Positions 26,069 to 34,421 of a stretch of 64,000 nt of DNA are shown here, in pieces (position 1 is the first letter of the stretch; each line of letters opens with the position of its first letter). The notes under the pieces are model-generated. The model saw only the letters and a program-made list of their open reading frames with translations, was not told the DNA's origin and did no database searches. Source of the stretch: Halosimplex amylolyticum (GTDB lineage Archaea > Halobacteriota > Halobacteria > Halobacteriales > Haloarculaceae); NCBI RefSeq assembly GCF_051414035.1, contig NZ_JBLKNW010000001.1, positions 1,302,001 to 1,366,000 on the forward strand, in the 5' to 3' direction. Made by a program: the position numbers and the translations under genes.

Positions 26069-26554
26069 CGAATCGAACTGCTCGAACACAGCGGCTACGG
26101 CACCGCGACGCCGCTCTCTCTGTCGGACCTCGTCTTATACATAAGAATATTGTAATGACTGGAAACACGATCCAAAAGTTAGGCATTTACCGGAATCGGG
26201 GCCACGAAGCACACACCGACATCGTGTTTCCGGTAATTAGGGTCCAAGGACCACTACTATCCATAATTTATGCGTCCCGCGGAGATCCTTCGCGAATCTG
26301 GACCGAACTTCCGTCGCGGGAGACGACCAACCAAACTCGGACAGAATGAGGCAGAGGGGTCTTGGTATGCTGAATTACGCAGTCTCGATCTCGTCCGAGA
26401 CGGCGAGGGCCGCGATCGGTGATAAGTCATAATCTCCCAAACATAACAGAGGGATTTGTACAATTGAAATATGTCATTTTCGGGACCTCGGTGGGCTCTG
26501 GTGCCGTGATCGGCGGCCGTCGGCTTTTTTGCTCGCCGGCTAATTCGGTTCGCC
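26069..26554. other. Intergenic region with nested inverted repeats, lower GC
   Basis: No gene is supported in these 486 bp. Bases 26135-26270 are AT-rich and contain a hairpin (CTTAT/ATAAG), then GGAAACACGAT (26161-26171) inverted at 26221-26231, and TTACCGGAA (26187-26195) inverted at 26228-26236. A T-run at 26525-26530 precedes the next gene. The AT-rich composition suggests acquired or decayed DNA. Confidence 0.6.
26161..26236. repeat. Two interlocked inverted repeats
   Basis: An 11-bp arm GGAAACACGAT pairs with its exact complement ending at 26231. A 9-bp arm TTACCGGAA at 26187 pairs with its exact complement ending at 26236. The two right arms overlap, so only one stem can form at a time. 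Confidence 0.6.
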
Positions 26555-26863
26555 ATGACCGACGATCGTGACCCAGAAGCGTCCCTCGACGAGTGGAAAG
26601 ACGCGATGCAGGCCGAACACGCGGAGGCCATCGCCAACCCGGACCCCGAGGAAGACCATCGGATCGAGGGCGTCGTTCAGGTCAACCATCGGGTCTACTT
26701 CGAGTACGATCTCGATTCGGGCCGGCTCGAACGCGACCGCGTCGAGCAGGTGGACGATCTGACCGACCCCGAACTGCGCTCGTGCTCCTGTGGCGTCCGC
26801 GGCATGACGCCAGAGGAAGCCCGCGAGCACGTGCGAGCGGCCGACGAACGCGCGGACAGCTGA
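26555..26863 (+). CDS. Small acidic protein with CxC motif, unknown function
   Basis: This 102-residue, very acidic protein starts at the only good ATG after a T-run. The middle forms a short beta-rich part (GVVQVNHRVYFEYDLDSG) and the C-terminal third has CSCGVRGMTPEEAREHV, a single CxC pair followed by a helix. Codon use and acidity match real haloarchaeal proteins. I cannot assign a family. It converges with the potassium channel gene, whose 3' end is 9 bp away. Confidence 0.7.
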   Translation: MTDDRDPEASLDEWKDAMQAEHAEAIANPDPEEDHRIEGVVQVNHRVYFEYDLDSGRLERDRVEQVDDLTDPELRSCSCGVRGMTPEEAREHVRAADERADS

Positions 26864-26872
26864 GCGGGGCCG

Positions 26873-27712
26873 TCACTCCGGCGAGTCGTACTCCTGGTAG
26901 ATGACGTGTCCACACGCCTTGCAGTGAGAGGCGTCCGGGTCGTGGCCGGTGAGCCCGCACTGCGGACAGGTGACCTGAATCTCGTCGTCGCTGGTCCAGG
27001 CTCGAACGATCTTCCCGGCCTGCCAGGGGATGAGGATGATCGCCCCGAGGATGCTCGCCACGGTGACCCACCGTCCCGCCCGGGTCACGGGGACGATGTC
27101 GCCGAACCCGACCGTCGAAAGGGTGACGACGACGTAGTAGAACGCGTCGCCGAAGTTCGACACCCCGGGGTTCGCCCGGTGCTCGACGCTGTAGAAGAGT
27201 CCCGCCGAGACGAACAGGACGACCAGTACCGTCAACAGGAGTTTCATCGCGCGCAGGGCGCCCGCCGAGACAGTCCCGAAGAAGAACTCTTCGTCCTGCG
27301 TGAACCGGTAGAATCGCAGGACGCGGACCACTCGCAGGACGCGCAGGAACCCCACGTTCAGGATGGCCGCCGAGACCGGGGCGACGAGCACGGCGACCGT
27401 CGGGAGCACCGACAGCAGGTCGACCATCGTGTAGGGATTGGCGAACTCCGCCAGTCGGTCCCGCGCGCCGTAGAGGCGGAGCACGTACTCGGCGGCGAAG
27501 ACGGCGGCGATGGATACTTCGAGCGTCCACAGGCGCGCCTCCGCCGTCGGGTCGACGACGTATGTCTGCGCGACGAAGACCGCGACGAACACCAGATTTA
27601 ACACGAGCAACGCGATGTCGATGACCTTGCCCGCGAGCGTCCGGTGATCCAGCAGGTAGAACCGGACCCGCTCGCGGAGTTCCTCCGGCGGCGTCGACGC
27701 GGCGCTCGCCAT
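26873..27712 (-). CDS. Voltage-gated potassium channel with C-terminal zinc ribbon
   Basis: The 279-residue protein is a six-helix cation channel. Helices S1-S3 span about residues 30-115. S4 carries regularly spaced arginines (FLRVLRVVRVLRFYRF, near 122-140). The pore helix ends in the K+ selectivity filter TLSTVGFGD near 199. After S6 comes a compact zinc ribbon, CPQCG and CKACG, near residues 246-268. The channel core resembles archaeal KvAP, and the metal-binding tail could act in tetramerisation or as a redox or metal sensor (inference). A minus-strand TATA box CTATAGA at 27734-27740 is 25 bp upstream of the start. Confidence 0.93.
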   Translation of the reverse strand: MASAASTPPEELRERVRFYLLDHRTLAGKVIDIALLVLNLVFVAVFVAQTYVVDPTAEARLWTLEVSIAAVFAAEYVLRLYGARDRLAEFANPYTMVDLLSVLPTVAVLVAPVSAAILNVGFLRVLRVVRVLRFYRFTQDEEFFFGTVSAGALRAMKLLLTVLVVLFVSAGLFYSVEHRANPGVSNFGDAFYYVVVTLSTVGFGDIVPVTRAGRWVTVASILGAIILIPWQAGKIVRAWTSDDEIQVTCPQCGLTGHDPDASHCKACGHVIYQEYDSPE

Positions 27713-27859
27713 ACACTGTTGGTGTGTGTCGCGCTATAGAATCCCACCGGTCGCTGTCGCGACTTCCTCTGTCGCTGCGAGGAGGCCGTCGCTCGTCGGG
27801 GTAGCGTCCAGTAAAACAAGGTGCGTTCGGTCGCCGTCAGGCGACGGTGCGAACCTCAG

Positions 27860-28054
27860 TTAGGCGCGGACGACGTTCGTCGCGCGCGGGCCCTTGGGGG
27901 CGTCCTCGATTTCGAATTCGATCTCGGTCCCTTCCGTCAGATCCTCGCCGCCAACGTCCTCCATGTGGAAGAATACGTCGTCGTCAGCATCCTCGGTGTC
28001 GATGAAACCGTAACCGCCTGTGTCGTTGAAGAAATCAACCTTACCGTTTGCCAT
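27860..28054 (-). CDS. cspA: Cold-shock domain protein
   Basis: This 64-residue single CSD protein has the RNP-1-like GGYGFIDTED near residues 13-22 and RNP-2-like DVFFHMEDV near 26-34, ending APKGPRATNVVRA. It binds single-stranded nucleic acid and acts as an RNA chaperone in the cytoplasm. Haloarchaea carry several such copies. A TATA-like TTATAC (28081-28088, minus strand) lies about 30 bp upstream. It converges with nothing and stands alone between the channel and methyltransferase genes. Confidence 0.95.
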   Translation of the reverse strand: MANGKVDFFNDTGGYGFIDTEDADDDVFFHMEDVGGEDLTEGTEIEFEIEDAPKGPRATNVVRA

Positions 28055-28294
28055 TACAATTTAACGAATGCCGGGTACACGTATAAGTATTCCGCATTCT
28101 TACCGAAATCGAGAAAATTACAGGGAGGATTTTCTAAAAATTGTTGCAAGGTGGACGATCGTCAGCATTTCCAGAAAACGCGTCGGTAAAGTGACTGAAC
28201 CCGCACATCGAACGGCACCTCCGCCGATATCCACAGTTTCAGGGCGTGTGGTACGTGTCGACGTAGGTAGCGGGTCTGGCGTCGGCCGACGAGA

Positions 28295-28301
28295 CTATAC
28301 G
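28295..28301 (+). promoter_or_regulatory. TATA box deciding the GTG start of the methyltransferase
   Basis: CTATACG is about 25 bp upstream of the GTG at 28323. The frame is open for 250 bp further upstream, but only this GTG has the leaderless spacing. Confidence 0.6.
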
Positions 28302-28322
28302 TCTTCCGCGCGGCGTTTCGGT

Positions 28323-28952
28323 GTGGATTCTAACGACGTCCGGCGCCAGTGGGAGGGCCGTTCGGGCGAGTACTCGCCGGAGTATTACGCCTACTACGGT
28401 CCCGACGAGACGAGCGAGTCGGTTCTCGATCTGTTGACCCAGCACGTCGCGCACGAGGCGTCAGTGCTCGAACTCGGCTGTAGCTCCGGGCGTCACCTCG
28501 CGCACCTCCTCGACGGCGGATTCGAGGATCTCTCCGGCATCGAACTCAACGAGGAGGCCTTCGACGTGATGGCCGAACAGTATCCCGACCTCTGGGACAC
28601 CGGTACGTTCTACGCGGATTCCATCGAAGCCCTCGTGGACGACTTCGCGACCGACCGCTTCGACGCGGTCTACTCCGTCCAGACGCTCCAGCACATCCAC
28701 CCGGACGCCGAGTGGGTCTTCGAGGAGATCGCCCGGATCACCGACGAACTGCTCGTCACCGTGGAGATCGAATCGGCCGCCGCGGACGCCGACCGAGTGG
28801 AAAACGAGGACGACCCGGACGTGAACTACGTCCGCGACGAATTCCCGCTCTACTATCGAAACTGGAAGGACATCTTCGCCGACCTCGGCTTCGAGCAGGT
28901 CGACCGACGCGACGGCAAGCGAGACACGGTCCGGGCGTTTCGCGCCCGGTGA
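28323..28952 (+). CDS. Class I SAM-dependent methyltransferase
   Basis: The 209-residue protein has the SAM-binding motif I VLELGCSSGRHL near residue 46, an acidic motif II (LSGIELNEEAFDVM), and motif IV-like FDAVYSVQTLQHIHPD near 115. The tail holds paired Tyr residues (FPLYYRNW). Small-molecule methyltransferases of this size are hard to assign, and the substrate is unknown. The GTG start follows from the TATA box. It converges with the mqo gene, with 10 bp between the stops. Confidence 0.85.
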   Translation: MDSNDVRRQWEGRSGEYSPEYYAYYGPDETSESVLDLLTQHVAHEASVLELGCSSGRHLAHLLDGGFEDLSGIELNEEAFDVMAEQYPDLWDTGTFYADSIEALVDDFATDRFDAVYSVQTLQHIHPDAEWVFEEIARITDELLVTVEIESAAADADRVENEDDPDVNYVRDEFPLYYRNWKDIFADLGFEQVDRRDGKRDTVRAFRAR

Positions 28953-28962
28953 GTCGACGGCG

Positions 28963-30381
28963 TCAGTCGTCGGTCGCGGTGTCGGCGGCGTCGGCGCTCC
29001 CGGCCGCGTCGGCGGTGTCGAAGTCGACCGAGCCGTCGGCGGGCTCGCCGCGCGGGAAGTTGTCGATCGTGTCCGCGCGGAAGGCCGCCTCGTCGAACTC
29101 GTAGTCGTCACCGAGGAAGCCGATCAGCGTTCGGGTGTCCCGCATCGCGTTCTTCAGACACGTCGAGGCGCCGGGCGACGGCGTGATGTTGAAGATGACG
29201 TCGTCGCCGACGATCTTCGCCTCGCCCATGTCCAGCGACTTGTTCTTGGTGTCGACGATCTGCGGGCGGACGCCACCGTACCCCTTCGCGCGCTCGATGT
29301 CGTCGAGTTCGACGCTCGGGACGACCTTCTGGACGTGCGGGAGGAACTGTCGCGGCCCGACCTCCGGGACGTCGTAGACGAGGTTCCGGAGGACGTACGG
29401 GAGCAACACCTTGTCCGAGAGGATGTTGGCGTAGCTCAGGAACGCCGCCGCGTTGAGGCCGAACACATCGAGGAAGTCCTCGACCGTCGAGATCCGACCC
29501 CGTTCGAGCGTCGGGACGAGTTTCGCCGTCGGCCCGAACCGCGTGATGCTCGGGTCGTGGACGTCGGCGTCGCCGTGGACGGCGGCGAAGGGCAGTTTCT
29601 TCATCTGGAGGGTGTACACCTTCCCGTTCAGCAGGTCGTCAGCGAGGAAGAAGCTCCCCGCGACGGGGAGTAACACCTTGTCCTCGCCGTAGCCGAGTTC
29701 ATTCGCGATCTGGAGGCTGTGGGAACCGGCGGCGACGACGGTGGCGTCGCAGTCGAAGCGGCCGGCGGTCGTCTCGATGGTGTAGCCGTCCAGCGTCGGC
29801 GTGATGTCCGTGACCTCGGTCCCGGTGAACACGTCGACGTTCGACTCTTCGGCCGCTCGCTCGACGAACGACTTCGTCGTCTGGCCGTAGTCGACGACGT
29901 ACCCGTCCGGCGTCTGGAGCGCGAGCATGTCGACGCCGGGGTCGCGTCCCTCTACGACGTTTGGTTCGACCTCGGCGATCTCCTCGCGTTCGATCGGCCG
30001 GAGTTTCGGGAAGAGGTCGCCGAAACCCTCGTCGTGGTACCGGCGTTCGAGCGACTCGACCTCCTCGTCGCCCACGCCGAGTACCATCTTGCTCCGCTTT
30101 GCGTGCATCTCGCGGTCCGGGTCGTAGTGCTCCAGGTAGCCCGCGAGCAGCTCCGCGCCCTCCTTGACCTCTTCGGCTTTCTCGAGCGTGTAGTTCGTCT
30201 CGATGTCCCCGAAGTGGAGTGTCTGCGAGTTGTTCGTCCGATGGGAGTTTATCGCCGCGATCTCCGACTCCTTCTCGATCAACGCGATCGATCCGATGTC
30301 CGTGAACTTCGCGGTCGTGTACAGGAGCGATGCCCCACTGATCCCGCCGCCGACGATAACCAGGTCGTATTTGCCAGACAT
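28963..30381 (-). CDS. mqo: Malate:quinone oxidoreductase
   Basis: This 472-residue flavoprotein has the FAD-binding VIVGGGISGAS at residues 8-18, HRTNNSQTLHFGDIETNYT near 48, LQTPDGYVVDYG, the second dinucleotide-type segment VVAAGSHSLQIAN, and the C-terminal GYGGVRPQIVDTK and SPGASTCLKNAM blocks typical of Mqo. The enzyme oxidises malate to oxaloacetate and passes electrons to menaquinone at the membrane face, bypassing or replacing NAD-malate dehydrogenase. The last 35 residues are an Asp/Ala-rich tail. Malic enzyme and PEP carboxykinase are also in this window. Confidence 0.93.
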   Translation of the reverse strand: MSGKYDLVIVGGGISGASLLYTTAKFTDIGSIALIEKESEIAAINSHRTNNSQTLHFGDIETNYTLEKAEEVKEGAELLAGYLEHYDPDREMHAKRSKMVLGVGDEEVESLERRYHDEGFGDLFPKLRPIEREEIAEVEPNVVEGRDPGVDMLALQTPDGYVVDYGQTTKSFVERAAEESNVDVFTGTEVTDITPTLDGYTIETTAGRFDCDATVVAAGSHSLQIANELGYGEDKVLLPVAGSFFLADDLLNGKVYTLQMKKLPFAAVHGDADVHDPSITRFGPTAKLVPTLERGRISTVEDFLDVFGLNAAAFLSYANILSDKVLLPYVLRNLVYDVPEVGPRQFLPHVQKVVPSVELDDIERAKGYGGVRPQIVDTKNKSLDMGEAKIVGDDVIFNITPSPGASTCLKNAMRDTRTLIGFLGDDYEFDEAAFRADTIDNFPRGEPADGSVDFDTADAAGSADAADTATDD

Positions 30382-30872
30382 TGTTGTGCGTTCGCGGTCG
30401 CTATGTTGCGGCGTGCGTTCCAGACTGATAACTCATATTCTTCGCCGTCGTTTTCGACGGGCAGCGAACCGCTCATCGACGATCTGCGGTCGGGCCGGTA
30501 TCTGTGGTTCCGGACGGCTCGCGGCCGGGTCTGCGCTCGATAGCGCGGACCGATCGGGCAGACTAGCGGGCAGCTACTGGTCGAAAATCGGTGGCCTCGG
30601 AACTCATAGGGGTCGTCACGGCCGGGTCGTCAGGCCGGCTCTGTCGCGCGGATCGTCATTGGCCGGGCGGCGCTACGTCGTCGGCCGGCAAGTCGGTTTC
30701 CACATCGCCCTTCACGGAAGCTCGCTGGCGGCGTCGCTGGCCCGGTCACGTGTCGAGTAACCGGGCGTTTCCGTGCGTAAGTTCGGGTTGTTCAGCTCCG
30801 TCGGGCGATAACCACGGGTTGTCTCGGCTACTCAGTGGCTAACTAAACCGGTTCCGGCCAAAGGACGGGTGC
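30382..30872. other. 491-bp intergenic region
   Basis: This lies between the divergent mqo gene and a small membrane-protein gene. I see no gene, tRNA or strong repeat. Weak TATA-like elements near 30405 (minus) and near 30840 (plus) could serve the flanking genes. Confidence 0.5.
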
Positions 30873-31157
30873 ATGGAGTCACAAGGTCAACAGCAAGAAG
30901 CGATGCGAGCGGCGGAAGAAACAGGAACGGATCCCGCGGTGATCCTCGCGGCCGGGTCAGTGGCGCTGTCGTGGTTTTTCTTCTACGCCCGGGGTGACAA
31001 AGAACAGGGGATCTTCGTGGGCCTCTGGCCGCCGACGATCCTCGCGTTCGCCAGCTACTTCGAGCAGACGAAGATGAGCGACATGGTCAGACGCGCAACC
31101 GGTCGCGACACCCTCGTCGGCCGCGTCGAGCGGATGGTCCAGAGCCGGACCGAGTGA
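30873..31157 (+). CDS. Small haloarchaeal membrane protein
   Basis: The 94-residue protein has a Gln/Glu-rich N-terminus, two closely spaced hydrophobic segments (VILAAGSVALSWFFFYA near 24-40 and IFVGLWPPTILAFASYF near 47-63) and a basic-polar tail. It is a likely monotopic or two-helix protein. I know of no function. Coding-like composition and an ATG with a preceding AT-rich stretch support it. Confidence 0.72.
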   Translation: MESQGQQQEAMRAAEETGTDPAVILAAGSVALSWFFFYARGDKEQGIFVGLWPPTILAFASYFEQTKMSDMVRRATGRDTLVGRVERMVQSRTE

Positions 31158-31365
31158 GGACCGCGACGCAGCCCGTTCCCCCTTCCTCGCGGTCGCAGTA
31201 CCGAGTCACGAGCGGCGAGTCCGCCCTTCACCGAAATCCCGCCAGCGACGGCCTAACGCCGCTCGGGTAGCGTTTCGCGACGGCGGCCCGACCGGCTCGT
31301 ACCGACCCAGTGGGTCGACTCGACGGGGAGGATCTCGTTTTCCAGTTCCGAGCGATCACCGGGAA

Positions 31366-31374
31366 GCATATACC
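31366..31374 (+). promoter_or_regulatory. TATA box of rtcA
   Basis: GCATATACC is centred about 27 bp upstream of the ATG at 31397, which fixes that start and indicates a leaderless mRNA. Confidence 0.65.
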
Positions 31375-31396
31375 GGACCGCGGGCAAGCGCCCGCC

Positions 31397-32410
31397 ATGT
31401 TGGAGGTCGACGGGGGCGAGGGCGGGGGACAACTGGTTCGGACTGCGCTCGCGCTCTCGATGCTCGATGGCGAGGGCGTCCAGATAGCTGACGTTCGCGG
31501 ACGGCGCTCGACACCGGGACTCAAACCGCAGCACCGGGCGGCGGTCGAGATGGCAGCGGCGGTCTGCGACGCCGACGTCGAGGGCGCCGAGCAGGGTTCG
31601 GAGACGGTGCAATTCGAGCCCGAAGCGCCTTCCGGCGGCCGCTACGAGACCGAGATCGGGACCGCCGGGAGCCTCACGCTCCTGTTCGACACGTTCCTGC
31701 CGCTGGCGACCCGGATCGACGAACCGCTGACGATCACCGCGACCGGCGGGACCGACGTGAAGTGGTCGCCCCCGCTCGCGTACTACCGTCAGGTCAAGAT
31801 TCCGCTCCTTCGCCGGCTGGGCATCGCCGCCACCGTCGAATGCGACCGGACAGGGTTCTATCCGGCTGGTGGCGGCCGCGCGACGCTCCGACTCTGGCCG
31901 TCGACGCTCTCACCGCTCGATCTCGTCGAACCGGGACGACCGATGACGGCTCGCGTCTATTCGAAAGCGTCCGCGGATCTCGCCGACGGGGACGTCGCCG
32001 AGCGCCAGGCGGACGCCGCGACCGACGCGGTCGCTGGCCTCGGCATCGAAGTGGTTCACCACCACACGACGTACGCGGCGGCCGAGAGCTCGGGTTCGGT
32101 CGTGACGATCCACGTGGACGCCGGCGGCTCGCCGGTCGGGTTCGACGCGTACGGGGCCCCCACGAAATCGGCCGAGGACGTGGCGCGGGAGGCGACAGAC
32201 GCGATCCGTCGATGGAGGGAGTCCGGGGCGGCCGTCGACGCCTACCTCGCCGACCAGCTGCTGGTCTTTCTCGCCATCGCGGGCGGTCGGATCTCGATCC
32301 CACGTGTCACCGATCACGTGTCCTCGAACCGCGATCTGCTCGCCGCCTTCGGCCGCGAGGTGACCGTCGACGAGTCCGGTCGGACGCCGGCGCTCGTCGC
32401 TGATCGGTAA
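31397..32410 (+). CDS. rtcA: RNA 3'-terminal phosphate cyclase
   Basis: The 337-residue enzyme converts RNA 3'-phosphate ends to 2',3'-cyclic phosphates via an adenylylated histidine. Family marks are the EGGGQLVRTALALS start near residue 8, RRSTPGLKPQHRAAV near 42, GTAGSLTLLFDTFLPLA near 94, the YPAGGG motif and the C-terminal TDHVSSNRDLL near 302, whose histidine is the expected AMP acceptor. Length fits archaeal RtcA. It stands alone under its own TATA box. A decayed ABC ATPase follows. Confidence 0.93.
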   Translation: MLEVDGGEGGGQLVRTALALSMLDGEGVQIADVRGRRSTPGLKPQHRAAVEMAAAVCDADVEGAEQGSETVQFEPEAPSGGRYETEIGTAGSLTLLFDTFLPLATRIDEPLTITATGGTDVKWSPPLAYYRQVKIPLLRRLGIAATVECDRTGFYPAGGGRATLRLWPSTLSPLDLVEPGRPMTARVYSKASADLADGDVAERQADAATDAVAGLGIEVVHHHTTYAAAESSGSVVTIHVDAGGSPVGFDAYGAPTKSAEDVAREATDAIRRWRESGAAVDAYLADQLLVFLAIAGGRISIPRVTDHVSSNRDLLAAFGREVTVDESGRTPALVADR

Positions 32411-32430
32411 CTGACACGTTTTCCGCTCGA

Positions 32431-32665
32431 GTCGCGCTCGACCGCCTGACGGCCGACCGTATCACCTTCGTCATCGCCCACCGGCTCTCGACGGTGACCG
32501 ACGCCGACTCGACCTGGTGATGGAAGGAGGCCGGGTCGTCGAGCGCGGCACGCATCAGGAACTGCTCTGAGAAGACGGCCTCTACGCCAACCTCTGGCCG
32601 TCCAGGCGGGCGAAATCGACGACCTGCTGGACGAATTCGTCGGCAGGACGCGCGGGGACGTCTAA
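32431..32665 (+). pseudogene. Decayed 3' end of an ABC exporter ATPase
   Basis: Read in three frames this is the C-terminus of a multidrug/lipid-exporter-type ABC ATPase. ALDRLTADRITFVIAHRLSTV gives the switch (H-loop) histidine, then after a frameshift near 32510 comes LVMEGGRVVERGTHQELL, then a premature TGA at 32568-32570, EDGLYANLW, a second frameshift near 32599, and VQAGEIDDLLDEFVGRTRGDV ending at a TAA. Walker A, the signature motif and the membrane domain are absent. Only about 78 codons remain, so this is a relic left after deletion. Confidence 0.85.
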
Positions 32666-32776
32666 GACCGGTTTCCCGTTACGCGCACCTCGAGGACGCG
32701 GACTGCTGATCTGCGAAGTGTCGAGAGCGGCCCGAGAACGCCTGAAACGAGGGTCGCTCGGCAGTGAACCAATCCG

Positions 32777-34285
32777 TCAGTAGACGGCCGTTCGAATCGC
32801 TTCGTCCAGATCCTCGAACTCGTCGAGGTACTCGCGGCGCTCCTCGCGCAGGTCCGCGATCCGATCGTCGGCGTCCGCCAGCGCGTCACCGACGTCGAAG
32901 CGGCTCACGTCCAGTTCCGGGACGACGTCGGGAACGGTCAGCCCCGTCGTCGGGTCGTCGGTCCACTCGACGCGGCCGCGACTGACCTCGCGGAGCAGCG
33001 TCACGGTGTCGTCGACGCCGACGTCGCGGTCGCCGACGGTCCCGGTGTTGAGGAGGTACGCCTCTACGTCGAGGTCGGCGACGAGGCCGCGGAAGCGGTT
33101 GCCCTCCTCGCCCTCCGAGCCGACGATGAAGGGGTTGGTCCCGACGACGCGGATGGCCTCGCCCGCGCTGTCGGGGTCGCCGGCGCTGGTCTGGACGGAC
33201 TCGCCGAGCATGAACGCGACGGCGGCCTCCTCGGGCGAGAGCTTCGCGATGGGCGGCATCGCGGGGTTGCGCGTGATGAAGAACACCTGGTCGACGGCGG
33301 GGAGGTCGATGTCCTCGTCGGCCGAGGGGAGGTGCTCGCGCCGGACGATGGCGCGGGCGTTGGCGGTGTGGGCGTCGCTGTCGAAGTCGACCGTCCCGTC
33401 GTCGGCGACGTCGACGTTCTCCAGGACCGCCGACTCGGTGGTCGCGGCCTCGTAGAGGTCCGGCTGTTCCTCGGGGCTGAGCCCGATCGTCTTGATGTAC
33501 AGCCCCTCGCCCTCGCTCCCGGCGACAGTGCCGTCCTCACGCAGGGCGCAGACGTCGTCCTGGAGCATCGTCGCATCTTCCGGGGCCTCGAGTCCCAGAC
33601 CGTGGGCGGTGAGCGTCGACTTGCCGGTGCCCGAGAGGCCGAGGAAGACCTGGCCGACCGTCTCCAGGTCGCCGTCGTCGGTTTCGAGGCGGACGCGCTT
33701 GGTGCCGGCGTGGAGGCCGAGGCCGCCCTGGCGCTTGGCGTCGAGCATGAACAGCCGCAGGAACGACTTCTTGGCCTCGCCGGAGTAGTCGGTGCCGAGG
33801 ACGGCGGTGAATCCCTCGTCGGGGAGCACGCGGATAGCCACGTCGTCGGCGTCGGGGACCTGCACGGTCGTGAAGTCGGGGTTGGCCCCCTCCGGCGCGG
33901 GTTCGAGGAGGTTGGCCCACGACAGCGCGATCCGGCTGAACTCTTTCGGGACGTAGTAGCGGCAGACGTAGCTGTTCTCGGGGTAGCGGCCGAGCTGGCG
34001 GTCCAGACAGACCATCTCGCGGTCCCCGGCAGCGTCGAGGGCCGTCTCGACGTGCTCGTAGTCGGCGGCGCCGAAGTCGGCGCCGAGCGCGTTCTCCGTC
34101 AGGTCGGCGTTACGCGACTGGTGTTCGCTCACGTACGACGGCGAACCGTACTCCGTCGTCGTCTCCTTCTCTCGCGCGAACTCGCGCAGCTCCGAGAGCG
34201 TCGGGTCGTACACGACGTTGTCCGCTGTCCGGGGGTCTGCGAGCGCCGCGGCCGGGGACTCTATCGGTGTCCCGTATTGTGACAT
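32777..34285 (-). CDS. pckA: Phosphoenolpyruvate carboxykinase (ATP)
   Basis: The 502-residue enzyme converts oxaloacetate plus ATP to PEP and CO2. Family marks include VCRYYVPKEFSRIAL, the kinase-1a P-loop FLGLSGTGKSTL near residue 213, the kinase-2 region MLQDDVCALRED, the EGEGLYIKTIGLSPEEQP block and AYLLNTGTVG. It gives a gluconeogenic route from C4 acids. Two starts are possible: 34285 (used) and 34294. A minus-strand TATA-like CTTTATCAC at 34311-34319 fits either. The downstream 130 bp to the dys 3' end contains AT-rich sequence (34345-34375). Confidence 0.94.
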   Translation of the reverse strand: MSQYGTPIESPAAALADPRTADNVVYDPTLSELREFAREKETTTEYGSPSYVSEHQSRNADLTENALGADFGAADYEHVETALDAAGDREMVCLDRQLGRYPENSYVCRYYVPKEFSRIALSWANLLEPAPEGANPDFTTVQVPDADDVAIRVLPDEGFTAVLGTDYSGEAKKSFLRLFMLDAKRQGGLGLHAGTKRVRLETDDGDLETVGQVFLGLSGTGKSTLTAHGLGLEAPEDATMLQDDVCALREDGTVAGSEGEGLYIKTIGLSPEEQPDLYEAATTESAVLENVDVADDGTVDFDSDAHTANARAIVRREHLPSADEDIDLPAVDQVFFITRNPAMPPIAKLSPEEAAVAFMLGESVQTSAGDPDSAGEAIRVVGTNPFIVGSEGEEGNRFRGLVADLDVEAYLLNTGTVGDRDVGVDDTVTLLREVSRGRVEWTDDPTTGLTVPDVVPELDVSRFDVGDALADADDRIADLREERREYLDEFEDLDEAIRTAVY

Positions 34286-34421
34286 CGTACCCATTCGTTC
34301 ACATCCGACCGTGATAAAGGTAGTTTGACAACCGATCGTTTGATAATTGCTTCCATAGAATTAATTTTTAAAACCCGAGTAAATCGTTGGGCGGGTCGCA
34401 GGTCTTTCTGGCAGGAACTGC

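Noticed and set aside
26155..26349. 64-codon plus-strand open frame in the AT-rich intergenic region
   Set aside because: It has no motif, no promoter spacing and non-acidic composition. The interlocked inverted repeats explain this DNA better.
32401..32776. Possible intact gene between rtcA and pckA
   Set aside because: The ABC ATPase similarity needs two frameshifts and passes a stop codon, so it is called a pseudogene.
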